Shown here piece by piece: positions 32,584 through 40,743 of a stretch of 64,000 bases of DNA. A model generated the notes under the pieces. That model was not told the origin of the DNA. It saw only the letters and a list, made by a program, of their open reading frames with translations, and ran no database searches. The stretch comes from Mycobacterium sp. 852014-50255_SCH5639931 (GTDB lineage: Bacteria > Actinomycetota > Actinomycetes > Mycobacteriales > Mycobacteriaceae). The position numbers were made by a program, and so were the translations under genes. Position 1 is the first letter of the stretch; every line of letters begins with the position of its first letter. The stretch lies in contig NZ_LZSV01000022.1 of assembly GCF_001665605.1 (NCBI RefSeq), positions 1 through 64,000 of the forward strand, read 5' to 3'.

Positions 32584-32910
32584 ATGGCCTACGTGATCGC
32601 CGAGCCCTGCGTCGATATCAAAGACAAGGCGTGCATCGAGGAATGTCCCGTCGACTGCATCTACGAGGGCGCGCGGATGCTCTACATCCACCCCGACGAG
32701 TGTGTCGACTGCGGCGCCTGTGAGCCGGTGTGCCCCGTCGAGTCCATCTACTACGAGGACGACCTGCCCGGCGAATACGGCGAGTACACCCAGATCAACG
32801 CCGACTTCTTCACCGAGCTGGGCTCGCCCGGCGGTGCATCGAAGGTCGGGCTGACCGAGAACGATCCCGCCGCGGTCAAGAACCTCGAGAGCCGGGCAGA
32901 AGCCACGTAG
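32584..32910 (+). CDS. fdxC: 7Fe-type ferredoxin (FdxC-like)
   Basis: 108 aa from the ATG at 32584. The N-terminal half carries the [3Fe-4S]/[4Fe-4S] ligand pattern of 7Fe ferredoxins (EPCVDIKDKACIEECPVDC and DECVDCGACEPVCPVE); the C-terminal extension DFFTELGSPGGASKVG is as in M. tuberculosis FdxC (Rv1177) and differs from the DosR-regulated FdxA. It carries single electrons in the cytoplasm. Because it shares its operator with sirA, electron donation to sulfite reductase is the likely role here, which is inference. The symbol is given by similarity; a paralog elsewhere is possible. Confidence 0.88.
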   Translation: MAYVIAEPCVDIKDKACIEECPVDCIYEGARMLYIHPDECVDCGACEPVCPVESIYYEDDLPGEYGEYTQINADFFTELGSPGGASKVGLTENDPAAVKNLESRAEAT

Positions 32911-32931
32911 GGCATTTCGTAAGGTGAGCGG

Positions 32932-34206
32932 ATGCGGACAGCTCGAATACTCCACGTCATCCGGCAGATAGGGTCGCTGATCGTCACGGCGGTGACCGCG
33001 GTGTCCACGCTCAACGCGTACCGGCCGTTGGCGCGCAGCGGCTACCTATCGCTCTTCTCGTTTATGTTCGGGCTGGTCGTCACCGAGTTGCCGTTGCAGA
33101 CCCTGGTCAGCCAGCTCGGCGGTCTGGCGTTGACCGCTCGCCGCCTGACTCGGCCGGTGCAAATCGCAGCGTGGGCGGTGGCAACCGTGTCGGCGATGGG
33201 CCTGCTGAACTTCAGCCGCGCCGGGCATAAGGCCAACGTGCCGCTGACCCAGGCGCTGGACGAGGGCCTGGGCGCGGCTCGTCGTACCGAGTCGGGAGAC
33301 CTGTGGCGCCGGCCGGCCGGCGGCGGGACCGCCAAGACGCCGGGGCTGCTGCGGATGATGCGGATTTATCGCGACTACGCCCACGACTCCAACATCAGCT
33401 ACGGCGAATTCGGCAGCGCCAACCACCTGGACATTTGGCGCCGTCCCGACCTCGACCCGATTGGCAAGGCGCCGGTGCTCTTCCAGATCCCGGGTGGCGC
33501 CTGGACGACGGGAAACAAACGCGGACAAGCCCATCCACTGATGAGCCACCTCGCGGAGTTGGGCTGGATCTGTGTGGCGATCAACTACCGGCACAGCCCG
33601 CGCAACACCTGGCCGGACCACATCATCGACGTCAAGCGCGCCCTGGCCTGGGTCAAGGCGCACATCGCCGAGTACGGCGGCGACCCCGAATTCATCGCCA
33701 TCACCGGCGGTTCGGCCGGCGGCCACCTGTCATCGCTGGCCGCTCTCACCCCCAATGACCCTCAGTTCCAGCCCGGCTTCGAAGACGCCGACACCCGAGT
33801 GCAGGCGGCCGTGCCGTTCTACGGCGTCTACGACTTCACCCGGTTCAACGACGCGATGCACCCGATGATGCCCGCCCTGCTCGTCAAATCCGTTGTCAAG
33901 CAACGCCCTTCGACGAACCTGCAGCCGTTCATCACCGCGTCACCGGTCAACCACGTTTCGGCCGAGGCTCCCCCGTTTTTCGTCTTGCACGGCCGCAACG
34001 ACTCGCTGGTGCCCGTCGAGCAGGCGCGTGGATTCGTCGAGCGGCTGCGGCAGGCGAGCAACCAGCCCGTCGTGTACGCCGAGTTGCCGTTCACTCAGCA
34101 CGCTTTCGACATCTTCGGTTCGGCGCGCGCGGTGCACAGCGCGGTCGCCGTGGAACAGTTCCTGGCCGAGGTCTATGCGACGCGCCGCCAGGCCAACGTG
34201 GCCTAA
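32932..34206 (+). CDS. Membrane-anchored alpha/beta hydrolase (LipC/LipQ-type esterase)
   Basis: 424 aa. Two hydrophobic N-terminal segments (about 12-28 and 36-60) and a third at 80-100 precede a hormone-sensitive-lipase-like hydrolase domain (about 155-415). The oxyanion strand reads FQIPGGAW in place of the canonical HGGG, as in the LipC/LipQ group. The nucleophile is in GGSAGGH, with a late Asp in HGRNDSLVP and His in TQHAFD. It is probably an inner-membrane esterase acting on an acyl ester lipid. The start is 21 bp after the ferredoxin stop, so the two may be co-transcribed. Confidence 0.85.
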   Translation: MRTARILHVIRQIGSLIVTAVTAVSTLNAYRPLARSGYLSLFSFMFGLVVTELPLQTLVSQLGGLALTARRLTRPVQIAAWAVATVSAMGLLNFSRAGHKANVPLTQALDEGLGAARRTESGDLWRRPAGGGTAKTPGLLRMMRIYRDYAHDSNISYGEFGSANHLDIWRRPDLDPIGKAPVLFQIPGGAWTTGNKRGQAHPLMSHLAELGWICVAINYRHSPRNTWPDHIIDVKRALAWVKAHIAEYGGDPEFIAITGGSAGGHLSSLAALTPNDPQFQPGFEDADTRVQAAVPFYGVYDFTRFNDAMHPMMPALLVKSVVKQRPSTNLQPFITASPVNHVSAEAPPFFVLHGRNDSLVPVEQARGFVERLRQASNQPVVYAELPFTQHAFDIFGSARAVHSAVAVEQFLAEVYATRRQANVA

Positions 34207-34210
34207 TGGC

Positions 34211-34825
34211 CTAACCGCCCAGCATTTGGGCCACCACGCCGGCGATGATGGTCTCCGGGTCCTGCTCGATGCCCACGCTGAGCAACTCGCCACCGATCGC
34301 GAGCGACGCGACGCCGTGCACCAACGACCACAGCGGCGCGGCGAGTTCACGCGGGTCTTGACCGCCGACGATGCCCGCCTGTTGGCACGTCACGATCGCG
34401 TCGAGCAGATCGCCGAACGCCTGCTCGCCGGCGACGGCCAGGTCGGGGTGGTCGGCCTTGGAGAGTTCGGCGCCGAACATCACCCGGTAGTGATCCGGGT
34501 GGGCGACGGCCCAGCGCACATATGCGCGGCCGAGTTCGACCACCCGGTCCTTCGGGTCGGGCGCGGCGTCGGCGGCCGCGGCCAGTTCGGCGTGTAGGTC
34601 ACGAAAGCCCTGTTCGGCCACGGTCGCGAGCAGCGCGGCCTTGTCGGCGAAGTGCCGGTACGGGGCGGCGGCGCTGACGCCGGCGCGCCGTGCCGCCTCG
34701 GTCAGCGTGAAGCCTTTCGGCCCCTTCTCGGCCACCAGCGACAAAGCGGCGCTGCTCAGGGCGCGTTTCAGGTCGCCGTGGTGATAGCTGTCCCGACGCT
34801 CCGCGACTTTCCGCTCCCGTGCCAT
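34211..34825 (-). CDS. TetR-family transcriptional regulator
   Basis: 204 aa from the ATG at 34823-34825; a longer frame start would cover the operator. HTH: DSYHHGDLKRALSSAALSLVAEKGPKGFTLTEAARRAGVSAAAPYRHFADK. The C-terminal half matches the TetR_C_33/WHG type (RAYVRWAVAHPDHYRVMFG). A perfect 7-bp inverted repeat lies 10-32 bp upstream, between it and the divergent DUF1707 gene, so it likely represses both itself and that gene. Confidence 0.9.
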   Translation of the reverse strand: MARERKVAERRDSYHHGDLKRALSSAALSLVAEKGPKGFTLTEAARRAGVSAAAPYRHFADKAALLATVAEQGFRDLHAELAAAADAAPDPKDRVVELGRAYVRWAVAHPDHYRVMFGAELSKADHPDLAVAGEQAFGDLLDAIVTCQQAGIVGGQDPRELAAPLWSLVHGVASLAIGGELLSVGIEQDPETIIAGVVAQMLGG

Positions 34826-34835
34826 GTTGACGACA

Positions 34836-34857
34836 TTAACATTAGGGCCTATGTTAA
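34836..34857. promoter_or_regulatory. TetR operator between divergent genes
   Basis: TTAACAT (34836-34842) and ATGTTAA (34851-34857) are a perfect inverted repeat with an 8-base spacer that itself contains AGGGCCT. It is the only strongly A/T-rich site in a GC-rich setting, between the TetR start and the DUF1707 gene, and may overlap a -10 element. Confidence 0.65.
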
Positions 34858-34886
34858 AGCCATTCACATCTCTGGAAGGGGATGAA

Positions 34887-35315
34887 ATGGACCAGCAACT
34901 CATGACCCCCCGCGCCGGCGACCGCGATCGGGAGCGGGCGGCAGAACGCCTCGGCCAGGCATTCGCGCAGGGCTACCTGCAATTGGATGAGTACGAGCAA
35001 CGGGTACAGGCGGTGTTCGGCACGCACACCGCCGAGGAACTCACCCAGCTCCTCGCCGACCTACCGCTCGAGCGGATCCGGCGCGCGGACCCGCGCCGCC
35101 GCGCCGCCCGCGTCGAGGCCGCCCGCCGCGGCGTGCGCCTTCACCTCGCCGCCTACCTGGCGATGACCGTCATCGTGCTCACCGTGTGGGCGGCCGTCGC
35201 CGCGACCACCGGTGCCACCTACTTCTGGCCGATATGGCCCATCCTCGGCGCCGGGATCGGCCTCGTCAGCCACGCCCTGGGCATTCACCCCGCCGTAAAA
35301 ACTCTTGCGAAGTAA
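34887..35315 (+). CDS. DUF1707 (SHOCT-like) protein with 2TM domain
   Basis: 142 aa from the ATG at 34887, with GGAAGGGG 6 bases upstream. The N-terminal DUF1707 module (DRDRERAAERLGQAFAQGYLQLDEYEQRVQAVFGTHTAEELTQLLADLP) is followed by a basic stretch and a 2TM domain with two membrane helices (about 85-106 and 113-130). Such proteins are common in actinobacteria and their role is unknown; an N-terminal cytoplasmic domain on a small membrane anchor is predicted. It is 10 bp upstream of the SDR gene and controlled by the adjacent TetR. Confidence 0.85.
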   Translation: MDQQLMTPRAGDRDRERAAERLGQAFAQGYLQLDEYEQRVQAVFGTHTAEELTQLLADLPLERIRRADPRRRAARVEAARRGVRLHLAAYLAMTVIVLTVWAAVAATTGATYFWPIWPILGAGIGLVSHALGIHPAVKTLAK

Positions 35316-35325
35316 GGGGTCAGCC

Positions 35326-36087
35326 ATGTCATGGGCAGTCATCACCGGTGCCAGCTCCGGGCTGGGCGCAATTTTCGCCGACCAGCTGGCGCAGCGGGGC
35401 ATGTCGTTACTGCTCGCCGGGCGTGACGAAGCACGGCTGAGTGCGGTGGCCCAGCGGGTCGACCAGCACGTCGAACTGGCAGTCGGCGACCTTGGCACAC
35501 AGGCCGGCGTCGATGCGCTCGTCGCCCGCCTGGACGGGCGGGGGGTCGACGTGCTGGTCAACAACGCCGGCTTCGGCACCTACGGCCCGTTCGCCGAGCT
35601 CGACGCCGAGCGTGAGCGCGAGCTGGTCGCAGTCAACGTCGACGCGCTGGTGCGGCTGAGCCATGCGGTGCTTCCCGGCATGCTGGCCCGCGGCCGGGGC
35701 GGCATCCTGAATGTCGCGTCCACCATCGCGTTTCAGCCCGGGCCGTATCAGGCCACCTATGGCGCGTCCAAGGCGTTCGTGTTGTCGCTGAGCCAAGCGC
35801 TGTGGGCGGAGACTCGCGGTTCGGGGGTCACCGTCACGGCGTTGTGCCCCGGACCCACCCGGACTGGGTTCGTCGATGCGCTGGGATCGGACGTCTCGCA
35901 CACCGCGATCTATCGCCGACTCGCGGCGCCCGAGCCCGTCGTGGCCGCCGGGCTGCGCGCCCTGGACCGGGGCCGCGCCGTCGTCGTGCCCGGGTGGCGC
36001 TATCGGCTGATGACGACGAGCACACGATTGATGCCCGGGTGGGTCTCGTCGCTCGTCAGCGCACGGATGCTGCGGCCGGCCGCGTGA
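35326..36087 (+). CDS. Short-chain dehydrogenase/reductase
   Basis: 253 aa classical SDR from the ATG at 35326: TGASSGLG, NNAGFGTYG, catalytic YGASK, and the PGPTRTGF loop. The C-terminus LMTTSTRLMPGWVSSLVSARMLRPA is typical of the subgroup that acts on lipids or retinol-like substrates and may touch membranes. It is in the operon of the DUF1707 gene under the TetR operator, so a signal related to its substrate probably lifts repression. Confidence 0.88.
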   Translation: MSWAVITGASSGLGAIFADQLAQRGMSLLLAGRDEARLSAVAQRVDQHVELAVGDLGTQAGVDALVARLDGRGVDVLVNNAGFGTYGPFAELDAERERELVAVNVDALVRLSHAVLPGMLARGRGGILNVASTIAFQPGPYQATYGASKAFVLSLSQALWAETRGSGVTVTALCPGPTRTGFVDALGSDVSHTAIYRRLAAPEPVVAAGLRALDRGRAVVVPGWRYRLMTTSTRLMPGWVSSLVSARMLRPAA

Positions 36088-36108
36088 CGGAAACCGTTGT
36101 CCCGCAGC

Positions 36109-36588
36109 CTAGGTCTTGGGGCGCACCCCGGCCGCGCGATACACGAAAACCGGCTGGACCGGATAACGCAGCGTCGTCGTGGGCAGCGTCTCCAGCACCT
36201 CGTCCGGGATGGTCTTCTTGTAGTTGAGCCTCATCGACCCGCTGAAGGCGGGATCGACACCGTGCAGGTCGATTTCCAGCTTCAGCCCTTTGCCGGTGAT
36301 GGTGGCCCGGGCCGGCCCCTCGCCGCTGTCCCATGCGCAATCGATCGATCGCAGGTTGGCGTCCCCGCGCGCGGGAAGTGTGGCGACGATCCGGGCGGAC
36401 GTGAACGCGAACGCGCCCGTGTAGCGGGATACACCGGAAGCCGAATAGACCCCCGGCACATGGCCGCTGAAGTGCCGGCTCACCCCGACTTTGCCGGCGC
36501 TGAAGATGACGCCCTCGGCTTCGAGCTCGTCGCGCAGCGCCGCGGGCAGTTTGCCGATTTCGGACAAGTTACGGAGAAAGCCGAACAC
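36109..36588 (-). CDS. Conserved hypothetical protein
   Basis: 159 aa, soluble, with a beta-rich middle: YTGAFAFTSARIVATLPARG, then GKGLKLEIDLHGVDPAFSGSMRLNYKK. It starts MFGFLRNLSEIGKLPAALRDELEAEGVIFSAGKVGVSRHFSG. I have seen the same pattern in mycobacterial hypotheticals but know no function. It might be a PH-like or lipid-binding beta domain; this is a guess. It is convergent with the SDR gene. Confidence 0.7.
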   Translation of the reverse strand: MFGFLRNLSEIGKLPAALRDELEAEGVIFSAGKVGVSRHFSGHVPGVYSASGVSRYTGAFAFTSARIVATLPARGDANLRSIDCAWDSGEGPARATITGKGLKLEIDLHGVDPAFSGSMRLNYKKTIPDEVLETLPTTTLRYPVQPVFVYRAAGVRPKT

Positions 36589-36642
36589 GCACCAGACCGT
36601 AGCGCGAGGTCCGGCCGGTGCGCACTCGTTTGCCGGAGAGGT

Positions 36643-37095
36643 TTACTGCACCGTGACATCGGCCGTATAGCTGCACGCCGCTTTGGAATCCTTGTCGACG
36701 AAGCTGGTGTAGGACGTGCCGATGGTGGTGGTCCCCGGCTTCATCGCGGTGAACTTCCACACCTCGGTGCCGGGCGCCCCCAACGCATCGGAACTCGGCG
36801 GCACGAACTCGTGACTGATTTGCTTCAGGATCCCCGGATCGCCGACCTTCATCTCCGGCGCCCACCGGTACGGCGTGGTGTAATTCGAGCCCAACTTCAC
36901 GATCAGCGTGTTGCCGACGGCCAAGGTCATGCTCTGCTTGATGACGTCCTGGGTAAGCACGTCGTTCATGGGCACCTGGAGCGTCTTGGTCGACGGCGGG
37001 TTCCTGGATGCGAAGTGGCAGCCCATCACCGTTGACGAAACGAGCACGGCGACTGCTATCAGCAGCCTCATCCTCACAAGATTCATCGCCTCCAT
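36643..37095 (-). CDS. Chagasin-type (ICP) peptidase-inhibitor lipoprotein
   Basis: 150 aa. Signal peptide with lipobox VMGC (Cys near residue 26), so it is predicted to be a membrane-anchored lipoprotein facing outward. The mature domain has the three loops of chagasin/inhibitor of cysteine peptidases: YTTPYRWAP for NPTTGY/W, GAPGTEVWKFTAMKPGTTTI for the GxG/Trp-Phe block, and the terminal TADVTV strand. Such proteins block papain-like cysteine proteases. The NPTTG loop is altered (NYTTP), so the affinity is uncertain. Two Cys in the mature domain differ from chagasin, which has none. Confidence 0.75.
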   Translation of the reverse strand: MEAMNLVRMRLLIAVAVLVSSTVMGCHFASRNPPSTKTLQVPMNDVLTQDVIKQSMTLAVGNTLIVKLGSNYTTPYRWAPEMKVGDPGILKQISHEFVPPSSDALGAPGTEVWKFTAMKPGTTTIGTSYTSFVDKDSKAACSYTADVTVQ

Positions 37096-37096
37096 T

Positions 37097-37162
37097 ATGG
37101 CGGGAAGCCCGATGCCGAGATCGGACTGTATGGCCGGAAGCTTGATACCCAGGTCGGGGTGC
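37097..37162. repeat. Two tandem imperfect 33-bp repeats
   Basis: The unit at 37097-37129 is followed directly by a similar unit at 37130-37162, with about 24 of 33 bases identical; both begin ATGGCSGGAAGC. The length is a multiple of three. It sits in the remnant of the membrane-protein gene described at 37097-37270 and immediately upstream of the chagasin-type gene. Confidence 0.5.
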
Positions 37163-37270
37163 CGAGCGGAGGTGGGCCGGCCGACTCGCGACGAGTCCGA
37201 CCACTGCCTCCACGAACGTCAGAAACCACAGCCCGGCCCGAAGGACGGGACTGGTCAGCCGGGCAGTCAT
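37097..37270 (-). pseudogene. Truncated membrane-protein gene (5' remnant)
   Basis: The frame starting at the ATG 37268-37270 overlaps the stop of the NAD(P)-binding gene by ATGA, as a real operon member would. It encodes MTARLTSPVLRAGLWFLTFVEAVVGL, an N-terminus with a transmembrane helix like those of small mycobacterial membrane proteins. The protein-like sequence ends there: what follows is Arg/His/Ser-rich, corresponding to the tandem repeats, and the frame runs on into the chagasin-type gene. I infer that the rest of the gene was lost. Confidence 0.5.
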
Positions 37271-38076
37271 CGCGGCGCCTTGCGCGGACGGTGCGGCAGG
37301 TAAGCGCGGATCGCGTCCTGGTAGGGCAGTTGTCCCGCGTCGACCTGCTCCTGGAGGTACTGCTCGAAGGTGATCGCGCCCGCGGCGTGCTCCGGGGTTA
37401 GCAGGGCGCCCCCGCGCAGTCCGCGAAACACCTTGCCGGGCAACCGGATCGCGACGATGCGTCGACGTTTACCCACGATCGCCAAGTAGCTGCGGGCAAG
37501 GTCTTCGAGTGCGCGCGCCGGCGGGCCGCCGAAATCCGGCGCACGTCCGATCGGCTCGCCGAGCGCCAACCGGGCCAACCGCTCGCCCACGTCGCGCACG
37601 TCGACCGGTTGGAACTTGAGGCCCGACGGCAGGACCATGACCGGCGGTTTCGCGAGCATGCGCAATATGACGGCGATCAGATCGTGAAACTGGGTCGCCC
37701 GCTGCACCGTCCACGGCAGGCCCGACTCAGCGATCGTGCGTTCGTTGGCGAGCATCATGCGGTACAGGGCGAATGGGACGCGGTCGATTCCGACGATGGA
37801 GACGTAAACCAGATGCGGTGAGCCCGCCCGTTTGGCTGCAGCGACCAGATGCTCGCAGGGATAGACGCAGTGCACGATCGTGTCGACGCCGTCGACGGCC
37901 GCATCGAGCCCGTCGCCGGTTTGCACGTCGCCCACGACATGCTCGACGTCGGTGCGCTGGTGCCGCCGTCGTCCGCGGCTCAGAACGCGGACGTCCTTGC
38001 CGGCGGCCGTCAGCTGGTCGACGACGACGCGACCCACGGTGCCGGTGCCGCCTGTGATCAGTATTCGATTGGTCAT
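37267..38076 (-). CDS. NmrA-like NAD(P)-binding protein
   Basis: 269 aa atypical SDR. The Rossmann loop is TGGTGTVG near the N-terminus (residues 8-15), followed by the VRVLSRGRRR strand with basic residues that favour NADP. There is no YxxxK, as is usual for NmrA/quinone-oxidoreductase 2-like members: the corresponding region is VYVSIVGIDRVPFALYRM. It may bind a quinone or act as a redox sensor. It is 4 bp downstream of the sigma factor gene, so the two are in one operon. Confidence 0.83.
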   Translation of the reverse strand: MTNRILITGGTGTVGRVVVDQLTAAGKDVRVLSRGRRRHQRTDVEHVVGDVQTGDGLDAAVDGVDTIVHCVYPCEHLVAAAKRAGSPHLVYVSIVGIDRVPFALYRMMLANERTIAESGLPWTVQRATQFHDLIAVILRMLAKPPVMVLPSGLKFQPVDVRDVGERLARLALGEPIGRAPDFGGPPARALEDLARSYLAIVGKRRRIVAIRLPGKVFRGLRGGALLTPEHAAGAITFEQYLQEQVDAGQLPYQDAIRAYLPHRPRKAPR

Positions 38077-38080
38077 ACCC

Positions 38081-38989
38081 TTATGAACCGGGCAGACCCG
38101 CCGGATGTGACAACTGGTCGGCGAGGAACCGCAATTTGTCGGGATTTCCCATCGCCCGCAGGGCTGCGATTTGGTCGCCGACGATCTCGAAAGACAGCAC
38201 GCCGGTCAGCGTTTCGCCGTCGAATGCCAGGATCGCCGGCTCGCCGTTGACCTCGGCGACATCGAGGCGCAGCCCCAGCCGCGGGATGTTCCTGCCGAAC
38301 GCGCGGGCCACATAGGAGGCCACGCGGTCGCGGCCCGAGATCGGGCGTCGGGCGGCCGCCACCTTGCCGCCCCCGTCGGCCGTCGAGGTCACGTTGTCGG
38401 TCAAGATCTCGACGAGCCCGGCGACGTCGCCGGCGCGGGCGGCGCTGAAGAAGCGGTCGACCAGGCGGCGCCACTGCGTCCGATCTGGTTGGAAACGCGG
38501 CCGCGGTTCACCCAGGCGCTGCCGCGCTCGCCGGTACAGCTGGCGGGCGTTGGGCTCCGATGTCTGCAGGATCTCGGCAATCTCGGAATGGCTGTAGGCG
38601 AATGCTTCTCGGAGAACGAACGCCGCGCGCTCCGTCGGGCTCAGGCGCTCCATCAGGCTCAGCAGCGCGATCGAAATCGACTCGCGTTGTTCGGCGGTAT
38701 CCAACGGGCCGAGTGCGCGGTCGTCGGTCAGGACCGGCTCCGGGAGCCACGGCCCCGGATAGACCTCTCGACGGGCGCGCGCCGAAGTGAGCCGGTTGAG
38801 ACACAGGTTCGTGACGGCCGTGGTGAGCCACGCCGGCAGCGACTCGATCGCCTCCGCATCCGCGGTGTGCAGTCGCAGGTAAGCATCCTGGACCGCGTCT
38901 TCGGCCTCGCTCGCGGAACCCAGCAGCCGATACGCCAACCAGAACAGGCGCGGCCGTTGAGACTCGAACGCCTCCGCGACGTCGCTCAC
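38081..38989 (-). CDS. ECF sigma factor with SnoaL-like C-terminal domain (SigJ-type)
   Basis: 302 aa. Region sigma-2 is at about 10-75 (RLFWLAYRLLGSASEAEDAVQDAYLRL) and sigma-4 at about 110-165 (ALLSLMERLSPTERAAFVLREAFAYSHSEIAEILQTSEPNARQLYRRARQRL). The C-terminal 130 residues form a SnoaL/NTF2-like domain, the ECF41/SigJ arrangement (TIGR02957) in which this domain modulates activity and replaces an anti-sigma factor. It is the first gene of an operon with the NmrA-like gene; ECF41 sigma factors often activate an adjacent oxidoreductase gene. The promoter is unknown. Confidence 0.9.
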   Translation of the reverse strand: MSDVAEAFESQRPRLFWLAYRLLGSASEAEDAVQDAYLRLHTADAEAIESLPAWLTTAVTNLCLNRLTSARARREVYPGPWLPEPVLTDDRALGPLDTAEQRESISIALLSLMERLSPTERAAFVLREAFAYSHSEIAEILQTSEPNARQLYRRARQRLGEPRPRFQPDRTQWRRLVDRFFSAARAGDVAGLVEILTDNVTSTADGGGKVAAARRPISGRDRVASYVARAFGRNIPRLGLRLDVAEVNGEPAILAFDGETLTGVLSFEIVGDQIAALRAMGNPDKLRFLADQLSHPAGLPGS

Positions 38990-39117
38990 GCCACCAACAC
39001 TGCCACGTTTCGGGCGCGCGTTGCCCGCCCCGCACTCGGGGCTGAAGTGAATTGTTACGAGGCTCTGCGCCCAAACCCCGATCGGCGCAAAGCCCGCATG
39101 TCCGGCAGGATGGGCAG

Positions 39118-40710
39118 GTGTTTGGCCTCGTCCTGATCGTTGCGCTCGTCTCCACCGTTATCGTCGGGACGGTCCTCGGCCGGCGCTACCGCGTTGGTCC
39201 CCCCGTGCTGCTCATCGTGCTCGGCACGCTGCTGGGCCTGATCCCCAGCTTGGCTCACGTGCACGTCAACGGGGAGATCGTGCTGCTGCTGTTCCTGCCG
39301 GCGATCCTCTACTGGGAGGGTCTGAACACCAGCTTCCGGGAGATCCGAGCGAACGCGCGCATCATCGTGTTTCTCAGCGTCGCCCTGGTGATCGCGACGG
39401 CGGTGGCCGTGTCGTGGACGGCACGGGCGCTGGGCATGGACTCCCACGCGGCGGCCGTGTTGGGCGCCGTGTTGTCCCCCACCGACGCCGCCGCCGTGGC
39501 CGGTTTGGCCAAGAAGTTGCCACGCCGATCGGTCACCGTGCTCAAGGCCGAGAGTCTCATCAACGACGGCACGGCCCTGGTCCTGTTTGCCGTCACGGTC
39601 CACGTCGCGATCGGCGGAGCGCAGATCACCCCGATCGACCTGGTTGGTCGTTTCGTCGGCTCCTACCTTGGCGGCATCGCCGCCGGACTTCTGGTCGGCG
39701 GAGCGGTCACGCTGCTGCGCAAGAGGCTTGACGCGCCACAGGAGGAAGGGGCGCTCAGCCTGCTGACGCCGTTTGCGGCGTTCTTGCTGGCGCAGAGCAT
39801 GGATTGCAGCGGGGTGGTTGCGGTCATGGTCGCGGCGTTGATGCTCGCCTACGCCGGGCCGGTGGTGATCCGCGCGCGATCCCGGCTGCAGGCCTACGCG
39901 TTCTGGGACAGCGCGACCTTCTTGCTCAACGGCTCGTTGTGGGTGTTCGTCGGTGTCCAGATACCGGGGGCGCTGCGCGGCATAGCCGGCGTGGACGGCG
40001 GGATTCGCCACGCCTTGTTCATCGCGCTCGCCGTCACCGCCGTGGTGATCCTGTCGCGCATCTTCTGGGGCGAGATCACCGTGTGGTTGATCCGGCTGAT
40101 CGACCGCCGAGAAGCGCAGCGGGAACGCCGGGTCGACTGGCGTCAGCGTTTCGTCACCGCCTGGGCGGGATTCCGCGGGGCGGTGTCGCTTGCTGCGGCG
40201 CTGGCCGTCCCGATGACCACGCTCAGCGGCGCGCCATTCCCCGACCGCAGCCTGCTCATCTTCATCGTGGTCGTCGTCATCCTCGTGACGGTCCTCGTCC
40301 AGGGCACCACGCTGCCCGCAGTGGTGCGCTGGGCGAAGATGCCCGAAGACGTGGCCCACGCCGAGGAATTGCAGCTGGCTCGCACGCGTGGCGCTCGAGC
40401 CGCCCTCGACGCGTTGCCGACGGTTGCCGACGAGGTCGGCATCAGCGACGACCTCCGCCGGCGGCTGCAGAAGGAATACGAAGAGAAGGCCGCGCTGGCC
40501 CTCGCCACCGAGAACGACTCGACGAACAGCCATCTCGTCAAGAAGAAGGATCTCGTCCGTCGGGTGCGGCTGGGCATGCTCGAGAGCAAGCGCCGCGAGA
40601 TCACCGCGCTGCGTAACGAGAACCTCATCGACGACATCGTCCTGCGCGAGCTGCAGAACGAGATGGACCTCGAGGAAGTGCAGCTGCTCGACGCCGCCGA
40701 CAACGAGTAG
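39118..40710 (+). CDS. Na+/H+ antiporter (CPA1 family, YjcE-like)
   Basis: 530 aa from the GTG at 39118, giving the N-terminus MFGLVLIVALVSTVIVGTVL that aligns with M. tuberculosis YjcE (Rv2287). About 12 membrane helices fill residues 1-415. The CPA1 ion-binding motifs are LSPTDAAAVAGLA and ESLINDGTALVLF. A cytoplasmic C-terminal region of about 110 residues is charged and helical. It exchanges sodium or potassium for protons across the inner membrane. It is divergent from the sigma operon with 128 bp between. Confidence 0.9.
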   Translation: MFGLVLIVALVSTVIVGTVLGRRYRVGPPVLLIVLGTLLGLIPSLAHVHVNGEIVLLLFLPAILYWEGLNTSFREIRANARIIVFLSVALVIATAVAVSWTARALGMDSHAAAVLGAVLSPTDAAAVAGLAKKLPRRSVTVLKAESLINDGTALVLFAVTVHVAIGGAQITPIDLVGRFVGSYLGGIAAGLLVGGAVTLLRKRLDAPQEEGALSLLTPFAAFLLAQSMDCSGVVAVMVAALMLAYAGPVVIRARSRLQAYAFWDSATFLLNGSLWVFVGVQIPGALRGIAGVDGGIRHALFIALAVTAVVILSRIFWGEITVWLIRLIDRREAQRERRVDWRQRFVTAWAGFRGAVSLAAALAVPMTTLSGAPFPDRSLLIFIVVVVILVTVLVQGTTLPAVVRWAKMPEDVAHAEELQLARTRGARAALDALPTVADEVGISDDLRRRLQKEYEEKAALALATENDSTNSHLVKKKDLVRRVRLGMLESKRREITALRNENLIDDIVLRELQNEMDLEEVQLLDAADNE

Positions 40711-40743
40711 GGCCCGTCGGTCGTCGACCGTACAGTCGGCTCC

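Noticed and set aside
39055..40533. 492-codon open frame antisense to the antiporter gene
   Set aside because: Composition (Asp/His/Gln/Arg) is that of the reverse complement of membrane helices; no motif, and the antiporter is certain.
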